Below, one piece after another: positions 38,501 through 51,292 of a DNA stretch of 64,000 bases. The DNA comes from Gymnogyps californianus. Taxonomy: Eukaryota > Chordata > Aves > Accipitriformes > Cathartidae. How positions within the stretch are numbered: the stretch's first letter is position 1; each line of letters begins with the position of its first letter. Under the pieces are notes generated by a model. The model searched no databases. It was not told the origin of the DNA and saw nothing but the letters and a program-made list of their open reading frames with translations. The stretch covers positions 52,322,663 to 52,386,662 of the forward strand of contig NC_059500.1 of assembly GCF_018139145.2 (NCBI RefSeq), read 5' to 3'. The position numbers and the translations under genes were made by a program.

Positions 38501-38639
38501 GAATTCCTGGTGGGATGAGAATTGCTCTAACTTTCCTTCACATATGAATGTGTAACTTCTATTACAGTGAATATCTAGATTTGAGTACTACCATTTTTTA
38601 ACTGGATAAAAGCACTAAAGTAGATCTGGAGATACCTTA
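35561..38639. other. AT-rich non-coding DNA
   Basis: No gene recognised. An AT-rich self-complementary patch lies at about 36388-36418 (TTATTTATTAATAAATAATT). A 19-bp tandem duplication beginning AAAATGCTG lies at 36738-36775. Otherwise nothing seen. Confidence 0.65.
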
Positions 38640-39240
38640 AATGAGTACCAGCTGAACATTTACTCCATTTAAGGGCTGTATCAGCATTGACTGCGTCATT
38701 GCAAGACAGAATACACAGGTTCCAGTGGCTCTGAATTAAACTAACATGTTACCTTTGTGTTTACAAGACAGGAAATTAGCTGAAGCCGTGAATCTAAACA
38801 TGTTTGGGACTGATTCCATGCCAGTTTTATTAAACCTGTCATTAATATACTATTTTCTTTTTTGGATGGATTAAACTTGTGAGGACTACAAAATAAATTA
38901 TGGTCTAGACACCAGCAATTAATGTTGCAAGTCCTGTTCTCTTGCTGTGGGCACTGTGTGTCTTAATAACACGTTTAAAGTTTTAGTTTATTGTTTCCCT
39001 TGGTTGGATGCTGCTATTGGACTGGTTTTTTTATCCTGCTGTAATCACAGACATTAGTTCTTCTGACTTCTCAGCAATGAAACTGATTATTATTAGACTG
39101 CTTAATAATATATTTTAATGCTGATTTTACCATTTGTTCATGGAGAGATCTATTTTTTTTTTCTTTCTGTAACCACTTTGTCCCAGTTTTGTGTGAAATA
39201 AAATGTTCACTGAAGCAAGCTATCTGTGATTCAAGAGCAG
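38640..39240. promoter_or_regulatory. Possible conserved non-coding element
   Basis: The strongest conserved-element-like texture in the window: repeat-free, with TTATTAAACCTGTCATTAAT (near 38827), GCAATTAATGTTGC (near 38914), ATTATTATTAGACTGC (near 39087) and TTAATAATATATTTTAATGC (near 39103), separated by balanced unique sequence. It lacks sustained open frames. Enhancer function is inference. Confidence 0.3.
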
Positions 39241-42200
39241 TACATCACTAAATATTTCTTTATAACCATGAAACAGTGTCTGTTTGATGTAGGAAAGCAG
39301 GGTTGTCAGCCCTATAATATGAAACCTAGTAACAAGAGAAGAAGACTTATTCACTCTTTTTAAGGTCTTGTATTTGTTCTGGACAAAAAGGTCTGGCATC
39401 TAATTAATTGAAGAAGAGGGTAGGAATTTACTTTTGATCATAAACGGAGTGTATTCTGAAATGCTGTAAACATGAAAAGGCTAATGAGTTGCTAGTATGG
39501 ATCAGGTGAAATGTTTTCAGAAGAAGCAAGGAAGTATTTAAAACATTAAGAATGCCTTGCAGAGACTCTAGTTGGAGTGCTACACAACTCTGAATGTGAG
39601 AAAAATAGTGTGAAGTGTTCCTATGGGGCACCAGTGAATTTCTCCTGAAAAAGTATTGCTACTAGAGTTCACCATTTGGCAATCTAATGTCCCACCTCTC
39701 CTCATGAATCTCTACCCCTACACTCCATCCCTAAACATGTTTTGGAGTATTTTACTGCAAGGTAGCTCAAACATGCCCCTTTATTTGGATTAGGATTAGC
39801 TATCCTAGAGAGATGACATAACTCAGACAAAACAGCATTTCCCTCAAGCTGCAATTTTCTGCCAATATTTTATGTCCATTATGACACAGATATGTGAACT
39901 AAAAAAAGTAAATAGATGCAAGTGTGAAAGAGTCTCTAACACAATTAGGAAAACGGAGACCTTCTCTCTCTTCAGCATAGACTAAAAGGTACTGGCTTGT
40001 TAAACTTAGCAAAATAAGGACTGAGAGGCTAAATAAATCCATTATAAATACACTGAAAAAATGTACTTACTATAAATGCATCGAGGGGATCAATGTCAGG
40101 TAGGAAAAACTAATTTACAAGCTATAATCCTGATATAAAATGAAGCAGAGATTAACAGATCAAATTAGAAAAAAGAACATAAATTAGTAGGTGTTTGGTT
40201 TACCTTTTGTGTTTTTGTTTTTAACTGTCAGATGTGTGAAGTCCTGGAACAGCCACCCAAATAGTGATGAGGAGGAACCAACACAGTTTCAAGACAGATT
40301 TCAGTAAATGTTTGAGTGACTGACTGACAGAAGGGACATTCAGGTTGCTCATGTGAAACTTCAAGAATTGAGTTTGTTGGGCTCCCCGAGGGGGAAAAGG
40401 GAGGACAATTGATTGTCTCACATCTTGCATTACTTCAGAAATAATTAACAAGAATTTTGATGCAGTATGCTGTATTAATCTCATGATCCTTGGTTTCACT
40501 GCTTGTGAGGAGGGGTCAGAAAGATGCTGACGTCGGCATCCCTCCTGTTGCACAGCTTGGCTCTGAGGCTCAGGGGTATTAGCCTTTTAGTGAATCAAAG
40601 AAGAATGATCAAAGCAGCAGTGATTTCATGATGTCAGGATGGTTCTCCTGGTGCCACTCAAACCACCTCCTGTTTGGCGTTCCTGTTGGGAAAGGTGGCT
40701 GAAACTGCATTATGAACCACAAGGAAAAGCATGGACCGGGTTTAAGACACATTTACAGACAACTTTTTCTATCACTGCCTATGCCTTCCCTTTCTTTTCT
40801 GCTACCTTCTTATTACTTGCACACACAATATTTCAGAACACATCCACATCCTTATCACTGAAAACCTCTGATTGCTTCCTCTGTTGCTTCCTCTAATGGC
40901 AGTAACATTAATATTTTGCTTCTGATGCACACAGAATTTTTTTTTTTACTTGTTGTCTGTTAGTAATTTTGAAATCTAGGTTACGTATTAGTCTTTGTAG
41001 GGAACTGGTTAGGCATTCAGTTTATTATATATGACTCAAATTATTTTGTTTTAGGCTCAAAATTAGCAAGATGGTATCAATGTCAAGTCTTATCTCTGGC
41101 TCTCATTATGATTTTACTTTTCAGCCAAAGGTTTTCTACTTGCAGGAAAGTGAATGCCCATGGAAAACAAAGGAACAATTCACAGTTATGATTAGAAGAA
41201 AGGCAATCACTCATTTGTGAATGTAAACATAACCTACAATTCCTAAATAATTGCAATATTAATAGCAGCAATAAGAGGGCCATACAGACTTAACATGGTT
41301 ATCATCCACACAGAATTTGGAGTACATAAGGATCCTGATCTAGAGTAGTGTTACGCTATAAATTATTCATGTCTTCCTGTCATATGGAATACTTTGTGTG
41401 CTCTGACCTTCTATAATTACTGATGCTAGTATGTCAGAAAGACTTTCTTGAAGTTAAAAAAATACTGTATTGTTTTAATCATTCATTAAAAGACTGATTA
41501 AAGTATGTCTGAGAGCAATGCGTATCTAATTTATAATTATACACGTAAGTGATAAACTCAGTGGATCAGGCTTCTTCTTTTTTTTTAATCTCAAGGGATG
41601 CAGATTGAATCCAGCCTGGATCTTAAGCAGATTTTCTGTAAAATATCTTCCATGAAAGAAGTGTTCAATACTTAAAGTCTTTTTCCCGTATCTTGCATTA
41701 TTTTAAAAACATTTAGCAATAAGACGTTTATATGATAGTTAACTCACACCTCCCCAGTTCTCAGCAAACGTAACCTTGGTGCAAAGGTTTGAGAAACCAA
41801 GATCTTCATTTTAAGGATTTTTTTATGTTGAATGTCTCACCTTCATCACAGGTATTCCACCTCACATGCACACATTGTTTTAGAAAAAAGGGTCTAAGAT
41901 GATGGTAAAAATAGTCCTTTGAACTTAGTTATAATAGCTGAACATTAGATATCTGCCAGTGTCAATATGAATGAATAAAAGCTTTGAATGTCAGTGTTTC
42001 TGGTTATAAAACGCACATCTTTCTTGAAAGAGGTAAAGTCAGTCATCTTCAAACAAATGGGCAAGTATTTCACAGTGAAACAAAAAAAAAAGAGGTAGGC
42101 ATGTTTACAGTGCCCAGTGGGTCACAGTGCCGGAGATACCTGCACTGGCAGAAAAGTCCACCAGGAAGTCCATGGTGCACAGTGCAGAGACATACAGTTG

Positions 42201-43502
42201 AACTTGCTTGGCTTTAGAAGCAGAATAGCATGTTGATGCAGCGTTGCCCCTCAGCTATTGAGCTCTAAGAAATGCCAGGGCTTGTTAGCTTACAGGCTGT
42301 GCCTTGCTAGCAGAGGCATACTGCTTCTAGATGAGAGTTGGCTGTGGGCAGTCCTGTTCTTATAGAAGAAAAGGCTCCTTGTGCTAGTGCTTAACAAATG
42401 TTATACCACAGCAGAAATGATATCTCAACATTGCATTAAAACAATGATTGGCATTTGGTACAGATACCAAATTAAATAAGCACTGAATTTGGAGTAGCCT
42501 TAAATAATGTACATCTAATTTTTGGGCTATGAGTTTTTCCCATGTATCCAATCAGTTAAATAGTTTGTAGAACTAGATGGAAGTTTAAAATTGCATAGCA
42601 TTTTCTTATTCATATATATGTGGATATTTCCTGCCTAAAAATATTTTTTTAAATTATAATTTCATTAAAATATCAAAAAGTCTTTTCAGAATTACAATTT
42701 TTATAACATATTTTTATTAAATTTGGTAGTTCATATCAACATTGTGTCTCATAACTGAGTTGCGGAAAGAAATTTCATCTTCTAAAGAAATTGTTTCTTT
42801 GAGTATTCAGCACTAGCTACTCTTAATTTTAAGATATGCATATTCCATCTTAGAATATGTCAACATATTATTTATTCCTAGGAGTATATATCATTTTATT
42901 ACTGCTATTAATATTTCAAAATATTTAATGAAATATGAGAGTTAAGTGCCTTTTGAAGATTAAATGTAAAAAATTTCCCAGAATGTTTTTCCTAAACTAA
43001 CATTTGTCAGAAATTCTGCTTCAGAGCACATTTTTAAAATAGTTATTCAAGCAGCACATTGGGAAGTATCTGAAATTCTTATATCTGAAAGCAGAAAGCC
43101 AAGATATCACTGGAGTCTGTTGAGCGCCAGAAGGGAAACTATCTATCTTCCTCAGAAATGTTCTTGTGTTTCCCTAATAATATTTTAACTAACAAAGGTC
43201 TGTATTTGGTACAGTATACAGAAAGAAGTTTATCTCTTTTGTTTCAAAATTCGGATTGACATATTTCTTAACCTGCTTTTGCTTGAAAGACTAGCTTGTT
43301 GTGGCAGATCTGTCTTGAGAGGGGTCACAAGATGAGAAGGAGGAGAAAAAGATGGCTTTCTAAGTTCTCCACTACAATTCCTTAGACAGCTGATGGGAAC
43401 TACCAGCTAGCTTTTCAATACTATTATTTATCTGTAGGCGATTCCGGTACTTACTCTTCTAATTATCTCTGTGGGGTTCAGAAAGTAGTAAGAAGTTTCG
43501 GG
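39241..43502. other. AT-rich non-coding DNA
   Basis: No gene or mobile element recognised. A somewhat GC-richer patch at about 40220-40720 carries a 110-codon minus frame (40221-40553) and an 85-codon plus frame (40639-40896). Neither has a recognisable domain, though the patch could be an old, unidentified repeat. A second such patch lies at 42100-42350. Confidence 0.6.
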
Positions 43503-43570
43503 TCTACATCTACCGCCTATCGTGTGTGTGTGTGTGTCTGTCTGTCTGTCTGTCTACATCTACCGCCTCT

Positions 43571-43603
<33 letters not shown>
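43503..43603 (+). repeat. Composite microsatellite: 50-bp tandem duplication with (GT)n and (TGTC)n
   Basis: A 16-bp unit TCTACATCTACCGCCT occurs at 43503-43518 and again at 43553-43568, exactly 50 bp apart. The first copy is followed by (GT)8 at 43522-43537 and then a TGTC array to about 43555. The second is followed by (GT)15 at 43574-43603. The tract therefore arose by tandem duplication of a segment with its GT repeat, after which the two arrays diverged in motif. The plus frame 43522-43743 is repeat translation, not a gene. Confidence 0.95.
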
Positions 43604-43605
<2 letters not shown>

Positions 43606-46600
43606 TGTGAGCTCTTTTTTTTCTTTGTACTGGGTATAGTAACAGATGCTTTTTTGTTGCTGTTTCTTCCTAAACTTTTCTGGTTCAAAATCAATGCTAA
43701 GGGAAAAGTATGGTTCGTATTGGATACTCAGATTTCATTTTAGGTATGAACTTTAGCTCCACTCACTAGCTGGCCTTTAAAGGGCAAGATAAATACCCGT
43801 AAGTGAAAAATGATACATTTGTATTCTTTTTAAACAAACAGAATTACGTGTTCTTAAAATCAAAGGTCATCTCTCTTTCCAGCAGCGTTTCAGATTTTCT
43901 ACTTTTGGTTCCATCAAAAACCAAGGAGTTATATTCCATTACTTACTCTTTCATTAGATCCAATAATTTTCTGAGCCTTTGAGTAGTATATATGTCATTA
44001 AGACCATATGAATTATGTTCTTTAATTTTCCTGGTATTGCCAAAGCGAAACACTTGCAGCAGAAATCATTTTATGTCAACTTAAAGTTAATACATTAGAA
44101 ACAGTGGGAGAGGATGTTTTGTTTAAACCAATTAATTTTTCCAATGGATAACATTTTCTTCTCACATTTTTCTTCCAATTTCCTTTTCAGGAGAGAAAAA
44201 GAGAAAGGAAAAAAAAAAAATAACCAAAAAAAACCCAATCAACAAAGCTTTGGCCTTGTATAAATACACCAAATTCAAGAGAATCAGTGCTTATTGCAAG
44301 TACAGGCATAATCCTGTACAGTCAGCCCCGTATGTACTAAACTCTACCATGCCTTCCTGCATCTCTTCACACATGCCCAGTGCAGCCAGTAAGACTGTAG
44401 CATGCTTCACTGAACAAAATGCAGGGAATGTGTCCCAGACTTTGAAAGCCTTTCATTGTCTAAATAAATAGACGGAATAAAAATGACCATTTTGTAGTCA
44501 TCAGTTTCAACTGAAGCTGCACTTACAGATCATGGCAGAAGCTGTCTTTAAAAAGTAATAACAGTCATCACCTTGAATCCTCTAATCCTGCTGCTCTTTT
44601 TCTTATGTAGACATCTAGGTCTGTACAAAGTCTCACTGTCCCCTGGTGCAGAAGTTTTCATTCGTTCTCAGCTCTCTCCCTTTCTTTTCCACTGTCTGCA
44701 TACCTAGGGGGAGTTTATTCGAACACTTCCAATCCAGAAATCATTGTGTTAGAAACAATCTTTGAGAGGAGTACATATTGGTTCTTATTTTAGCTAACTA
44801 AATTGGTAGATTTCTACCTTTAATACAGGGATTTTAGATGGTTCAGATCCAATTGTTCCTATTCATGCTCGCTAAGCACAAAGGCTTTGATTTATGTGTT
44901 CAAAACTCCTGTCAAACTAGGTCCCCATCTATAGCATAGCTATTCTGGTCCAGGGTCTCCTGTTCCAAACTTTGATAAAGTGGAAACTCCCTGGAGAAGG
45001 GGGAAGTACAGAGAACAGAAGGTTTTATTACTGAAATAGTCAAAGGAAAACTTCAATGTTTGGTTCCTTTTTGCTAACTTTTGGAAAGGAAAAGAGGATG
45101 TACAACACAGAATTTGAATATCTTGTTCCTTATCCTACTCCCCTAAACACCGACACAGATAATAATGATTAAAATACTTTTTCAGCAGACGGGTTGTCTA
45201 ACAGTAGCTTTGGTCCTGTATGTGTATCTGTCAATATGTACACTGTACACAAATGACACTATTGTGTAAAATTTTTCAGAAGGAAGAGCACAAGACAATT
45301 AAAAAACAATTACGCACCATATTTCTCTCAGTAACTATCAGCTTTTATATTAATACCGAGGTTTGTAGAAAACATTTCCATTGTTTTGTTAATCCTAAAT
45401 TACCTTTTTAAAGAGGGAGGAAAGAAAGGGCATAAATTACCTCCAGTATGTTTGCTTAGCCTCCTGAATTTGCTATTTACAGACATATTACAATATAAGA
45501 ATATGGGGAGGTTAATGGTTCTTTTTTCCTCCTAGTAATTACTATTAAAATAGATCTGAGGATAAACTATGCAGATTTAAGACTGGAAGAAAAATATACG
45601 CTATTTCCTGACGCTAACAACACTGTTATGAGGCTTTTTGCTCCACAAGATTCCATTTAATTACAACAGAAAAAAATGCTGGAATAAACTGTTTATCAGA
45701 GGTATACAGGTATGTTTTCAACAACACTTTGAAGTTTAGACATCATAGATATTCTTTTTACTTATTATTATGCCAGGCAGATAAAGATCAAAAAAAAGAT
45801 GTGCAAAACCAAAATATTGCTCACTATGGAATTATGTCATTTCTTGTCACATGCTATTGTAAAAATAATAGTTCATTTTCTTTTGTAATTTTTATCAATA
45901 TATGCAAATCACATATAGAATAACATTTCTGACTGAGTGTTGATTGTTGTCATTAGTTGCACTCAATAATTCTGAATTGTACTGGTGTATCCGCAGGCAA
46001 CTAGAGAGACTGAAACAGGGATTTGCTGGCCAAAGTCTGAGCAGGTTTCTGTCCTAATGCTGATCTTTATAGGCATCTGGGTAAGATCCATTTCAAAGTC
46101 TTGTCCTTCTCAAACTATATAGTCACAGGCTAGGGGCATTCCCTGAATGAAAGTCTCAGTGACTTAGCATCACGGTACCTTCATGTCAATTGTACTATCA
46201 TACTAAATACAAGTGACCAGACAGTACAAGAGTACTGTTGCAGTAAATAGTGTAAAAGATAGGTTTGAATTAAGACCAGGAGACAAAATTGCACTCTGAG
46301 GAAAAAAGCTGATGTATTAGAAGAACTTTTAAAATCCATTTTCAATACTATACATTCTCTATTCTGAAATTCTGTACTGCTGGTGTTTTATTCACAAGTT
46401 CCATACCTGTTAGTCTGTCATTCTGTCATGGAGAAAGGCAAAGACAGAGCAGTGCTCCCCTCACAGAGCAATTGTTTAAGTAGGTGGACACAGAGGCTTA
46501 TCTATAAACACACTTTATGGCAAGTAGGGTTTGTAAGGGCCAAAAATATTATTTTTGTTTCTTTGTGTTTTTTCAGGAACCTGCAGCCATTTAATAATCC

Positions 46601-47929
46601 TCTGTAAATTGCTTCATCTCCCTGAGAGCTCTCTTGTTGCAGCTTTGATCTGTCAAGACAATCAGTTATCATCTGGGACTTGCTTCAAATCTTTGCTATA
46701 TGTTTTCACCATGTGATGGGTTGCTGTTTGCTATTGAAACATCAAACTAACACTCATTCTAGTGTTCAAGCAAACTGAATAATTGTCCCATTTTACACTC
46801 CACAAAGTAGAATTTAATCTGAAGCAAGGTTTCTTCAGTTCTGGTTGTGCATAAAATACTAATACTCCTAAAATTACCATGGAAGAATTTCTGTGATGTA
46901 CTGTTAATGAATAATGATGTGAATTCACTTAACACACTTTATTTAGTTATAAAACTCCTCATTAATGACCAAAGAACTGCACAACTATGCCCGTGTTTCA
47001 CATTAGATTTTTTTGGGGGGTGGTGGTGTTTTGAGATGAATGAATAGTTACACTTTTGTTTTTTGTAGACTCTACAAAGCATCAGTTTCTGACTGATTTA
47101 AGTTCTTTCTCTCTGGGGCATGAACTAAGTACTTCTACACAGAAATTAAGGTTTAAGGAACGTAAGTGTTGCTAGAGAAAGTTGTTTTGTTTTTTTCAAA
47201 ACATTTATTTTAAATACCTTGATAAATTTTATAAATATAAATGCAAATTAACATGTTTTTACGTAGAGATTGGAAGGTTTTTACATTTTTATAAAAATCC
47301 CATTCTAAACAAAAGATTTGGGAAGGTAACTTTTTTCTTCTGATGTTTCCATAAACATTTAAAAGAAATCCTAAACAAAATTTCCCAGAAAACTCTGGAA
47401 TTCTCCATGTTTTAAAAAAACATTCCTTCATCTCTCATGCATACTTTGTTAGGCTAGAACAAAAACATTTGTTCAATTCTTTATGGGGAAGGGCGTTTTA
47501 ATGAGTAGACCAGCTTTTTAGTAAAAATTGCTATAGGTTTGTCATAAGCAAACTGACAGCTTCGACAAGAAGCCTTCATAGACTGCTCTGTGCATAACAA
47601 AAATCTCTCATTTAAGAAAGGACTATCAGATAAGAAACTGTCAAAAGCCAGATATATCAATAAATGAACTTTACTACAATAAGATTTTCTTATTTACAAA
47701 GAAGATAAGACAGATCTTTATTCTCTCTCTCTCTTCTCTTTTCTTCCAAATATCAAATATATCTTAAACAATTAACAGTACAGCACGTTGGAGAGTACCC
47801 TGCCCCTCTTTCTTTTTGTGTGTCAAAAAATATTTGCAAAAAGATATTTGCAAATTAGTCCCCCCTACCTCTGAGGCAATCTTAAGAGATTGCACTAGGA
47901 CTTAACTTCCAAACCACTGCACAGCCTCC
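43604..47929. other. AT-rich non-coding DNA
   Basis: No gene or mobile element recognised. Short frames such as 44250-44471 and 46383-46607 lack motifs. An A-rich run lies at 44205-44236 and a CT-rich patch near 47721-47745. Confidence 0.65.
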
Positions 47930-48170
47930 AGCACAGAGGATAAAGTATCTTGTGGTTATGGTTCAAATAGTTGGCTTTTGCATGCTGAAGGCCTACCTTT
48001 TAATTGCTGCTCTAAAGAATGCGTAAAGGAATTAGTAATGAAATAGCAAACTAGTCTAGCATATAATGCTGTGGCCTGTACGTAATAATGAGTATAGCAG
48101 CTGGCAGACAGTGCAAATGGCACTAGAAATTAGAATATTTTGGCTTTCTTATTTGGTCTACTGTAGAACA
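47930..48170. promoter_or_regulatory. Possible conserved non-coding element
   Basis: Repeat-free stretch with TTTTAATTGCTGCTC (near 47997), GGAATTAGTAATG (near 48029) and TGCAAATGGCACTAG (near 48112, octamer-like and E-box-like). Texture-based call only. Confidence 0.2.
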
Positions 48171-49137
48171 AGACTTCTGTTCAAAAGGAAATCTATGCTT
48201 AAACACACACTTACATAAACAGCTCAAAACGTACACACTACATGTCCATACACACATATTTTGCATCTGACTTTGTTTCTTCAGTACGCTTATTTACCAC
48301 AGCATCCTTTCTTTTGCATAATGAAAGAGGTACCATCCTTGTATTCCTTATCAAATACATAAGCTGTTAGCTTCGATTTTAGCCCAGGATAAATTTCTTA
48401 TGCATAAACATTTTCATTATGGTTTATAACATCTCTCCTCCATGATACACCTTTCTAAAATATCTTCCTTTTCCTTTTCTGAAGTGTTGTTTTGCAAAAA
48501 TATTTGAAGGACATGACACACTCATTGTTTATAAATCTTATTTATCATTGCCATCTTTATCTATCACAGCACAGAAGAAGTAATTAAAGAACTAGCTGGC
48601 AAAATTTAACACAAAAAAATTTGGGTGCAAAATCACAATACTTGTTGAATACAGTTGCTTAGAAATTTGCTTCAGAATGATAGCAGTTCTTCTAGTTTTA
48701 AAAATACTTTGGTGCACTGTGACTCTAATAGAAAAAAGCTCATTTTATAGGGAAAACATAAACAACATTTAAAAAAACAACTGAAAAAAACAGGTATTAA
48801 GTAACTGGTAAAAAAAATGGATTTAACATTCTTTCCTAATGCAAGATAAGTTGGATGGCAATGGGAAGGTCCACAAGACATCATCAATACATTTTTCCCC
48901 TCTGGCAGTACTGGACTATCAAAACAAGAACAGCTTTCAACAAGAGAGTTAGATTTAATGAAGTAAGGCTGTGGATCTGTTGCAGCTGATAGTGTGCTTA
49001 ATTTCTTGTGTTAGTGAGAAGTGTTGAGTCATCTAAAGATATTGCTGCTTCAAATAGGTGATGTTCTGTTTGTATAGCTATTATAATGCACTATTCAGAC
49101 ACAGACAGAATATGGCCCACAGACAATCAAGACGGTC
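48171..49137. other. AT-rich non-coding DNA before the CR1 tail
   Basis: No gene recognised; only short unconvincing frames such as 48672-48887 on the minus strand. Confidence 0.65.
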
Positions 49138-49467
49138 AGAATAGAATCATAGAACCATAGAACGGTTTGGATTGGAAGGGACCTTCAAAGACCATTTAGT
49201 TCCGACGCCCCTGCCATAGGCAGGGACATTTTTCACTAGATTAGGTTGCTCAAAGTCCCATCCAACATGGTCTTGAACATTTCCAATTATGGGGCATCCA
49301 CAACTTCTCTGGGCAACCTGTTCTAGCCTCTCACCACCCTCATTGTAAAAAATTTCTTCCTTATACCTAATGTAAAGCTACGCTCTTTCAGTTTAAAACC
49401 ATTGCCCCTTGTCCTGTCACTATAGGCCTTGGTAAAAAGTTTTTCCCCATCTTTGTCATAAGCACCG

Positions 49468-50004
49468 TTAAGTATTGAAAGACCATAATAAGGTCTTCCC
49501 AGAGCCTTCTTTTCTGCAAGCTGAATAACCCAAGCCTCTCAGCTTTTCTTCACAGGAGAGGTGTTCAAGCCCTTTGACCATTTTCATGGCCGTCCTCTGG
49601 ACCCACTCCAACTGGTCCATGTCTTTCTTGTGCTGGGGATGCCAGAGCTGGACACAGTACGCCAAGTGGAGTCTCACCAGAGCAGAGTAGAGGGGCAGAA
49701 TCACCTCCTTCAACCTGCTGGCCACACTTCTTTTTATGCAGCCCAGGATACAATTGGCTTTCTGAGCTGCAAGTGCATATTGCCAGTTCATATCTAATTT
49801 TTCTTCTACCAGTATCCCTAAGTCCATCTCTGCAGGGCTGCTCATCACTCAGTCTGCACTGATACTGTTGATTGCCCTGGCCCAGGTGCAGGACTTTGCA
49901 CTTGACCATGTTGAACTTCATGAGGTTTACACTGGTCCATTTATCAAGCCTGTCAAGGTCCCTCTGTATGGCATCGCTTCCCTCTAGCATATCAGCTGCA
50001 CTGT
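49468..50004 (-). pseudogene. CR1 ORF2 C-terminal region, frameshifted
   Basis: After the lost motif C the frame reads AIQRDLDRLDKW and NLMKFNMVKCKVLHLG (to about 49900). A frameshift near 49840 moves it to a second frame reading [50 protein letters not shown], and [22 protein letters not shown], all standard landmarks of the CR1 ORF2 C-terminus. The frame ends at 49468, and the remaining C-terminal landmarks are shifted or stopped before the 3' UTR. A plus-strand frame across 49561-49797 is its shadow. Confidence 0.88.
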
Positions 50005-50788
50005 TCACCAGTTGAGGATGCACTCAGTCCCACTGTGTACGTCATTAATAAAGATACTGAGCAGTACTGGTCCCAATATGGACCCCTGACAGACACCACT
50101 TATTACTGATCTCCATTGGGACATAGAGCTGTTGACTGCAGCTCTTTGGATGTGGCCAACCAGCCAATTCTTTAGCCATCTAATAGTGCATCCATCAAAC
50201 CCATATCTCTCCAATTTAGCGGCAAGAATGTTGTGGGGGAACATATCAAATGCCTTACAGAGGTAAAAGTAAATTATATCAGTTGTTTTTCCCTTATCCA
50301 CCATCCTTATCCAGTGCAGTCACTCCATCATAGAAGGCCACCAAATTAATCAGGCATGATTTACCCTTGGTGAAACCATGTTGGCTGTCTCTAATCACCT
50401 TCCTGTCTTCCATATGCCTTGACATAGATTCCAGGAGGATCTGTTCCATGACCTTACCAGGCCTAGAGGTAAGGCTGACTGGCTGGTAGTTTCCAGGGTC
50501 CTCTATTTATACCCTTCCTTTTTCTCCGATCACTGGGGACTTTGCCTGACTGCCATGACTTTTCAAATATAATGAAGTGTGGCTTAGTAACTACATCTGC
50601 CAGTTCCCTCAGGACCCTGGGATGCATCTTGTTGAGTCCCATGGATTTGTGTATGTTCAGATTCCTCAGATGGTCTCAAACTTGATCTTCTCCTATGATG
50701 GGTAGGACTTCTTTCCTGCAGTCCCTGCCTTGAGTTGTTGAGTACCTCAGCCTTGTCCACGTCAGCTGTCACCAGATCCCCTGTCTCA
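50005..50788 (-). pseudogene. CR1 ORF2 reverse transcriptase domain, catalytic motifs lost
   Basis: The domain runs from the segment after the linker through a [12 protein letters not shown] region (near 50390-50350) to GVCQGSILGPVLLSIFINDV (about 50110-50050). In motif A the usual catalytic aspartate before K-A-F-D is tyrosine (codon 50263-50265, TAC), a change possible by one G-to-T step. In motif C the F-A-D-D residues expected after the ECIL segment are absent, deleted at about 50008-50014. Frame breaks separate the N-terminal part from 50304. Both lesions remove metal-binding aspartates, so the polymerase would be inactive. Confidence 0.9.
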
Positions 50789-51265
50789 TTATTGTGGGGG
50801 TACAATTTCTTTTGTCTTGCTTTTCTGAGCAACATATCTGTAGAAGCCCTTCTTATTATTCTTCACATCCCTTGCCAAATTTAGCTCCAGCTGTGCCTTA
50901 GCTTTCCTGATTGCACCCCTACACTCCCAGGCAGTATCCCTACATTCTTCCCAAGATGTATGTCCCTGCTTCCACTGCCTATGCATTTCCCTCTTATATT
51001 TCAGTTTGACCAGGAAGTCCTCACTGAGCCATGCCGGTCTCCTGCCTTCCTTGCCTGATTTCTTGCACACGGGAATCAAGAGGTCTTGTGCTGTAAGAAA
51101 AATGCCCTTAAAGAGCTTCCAGCTCTGTTCTGCTCCTTTATCCCTGAGAGCAGTTTCCCAGGGGGTCCCATCCACTAGTTCCTTAAATAACTGGAAGTTT
51201 GGTTTCCTAAATTTTAGGGTCTTGACTATACTTTTCACTTGGCTTATATCCCTTAATTCCACCAC
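50789..51265 (-). pseudogene. CR1 ORF2 linker between endonuclease and reverse transcriptase
   Basis: A 158-codon open stretch that aligns by eye with the CR1 ORF2 linker: WKLFKGIFLTAQDLLIPV, then KEGRRPAWLSEDFLVKLKYKR, WEECRDTAWECRGAIRKAKA and NKKGFYRYVAQK. This basic Lys/Arg-rich segment follows the endonuclease SDH motif. It is the best-preserved part of the element. A stop and frame change follow at about 50790, where the next segment continues in another frame. Confidence 0.85.
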
Positions 51266-51292
51266 TTAATATCCCATGAATTGCACCAGGGC

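Noticed and set aside
43522..43743. Cys/Val-rich 73-codon frame
   Set aside because: Its first third is translation of the GT and TGTC microsatellite.
49565..50023. 152-codon minus-strand frame as a possible gene
   Set aside because: It is the CR1 ORF2 C-terminal region running out of frame after a frameshift, part of the retrotransposon.
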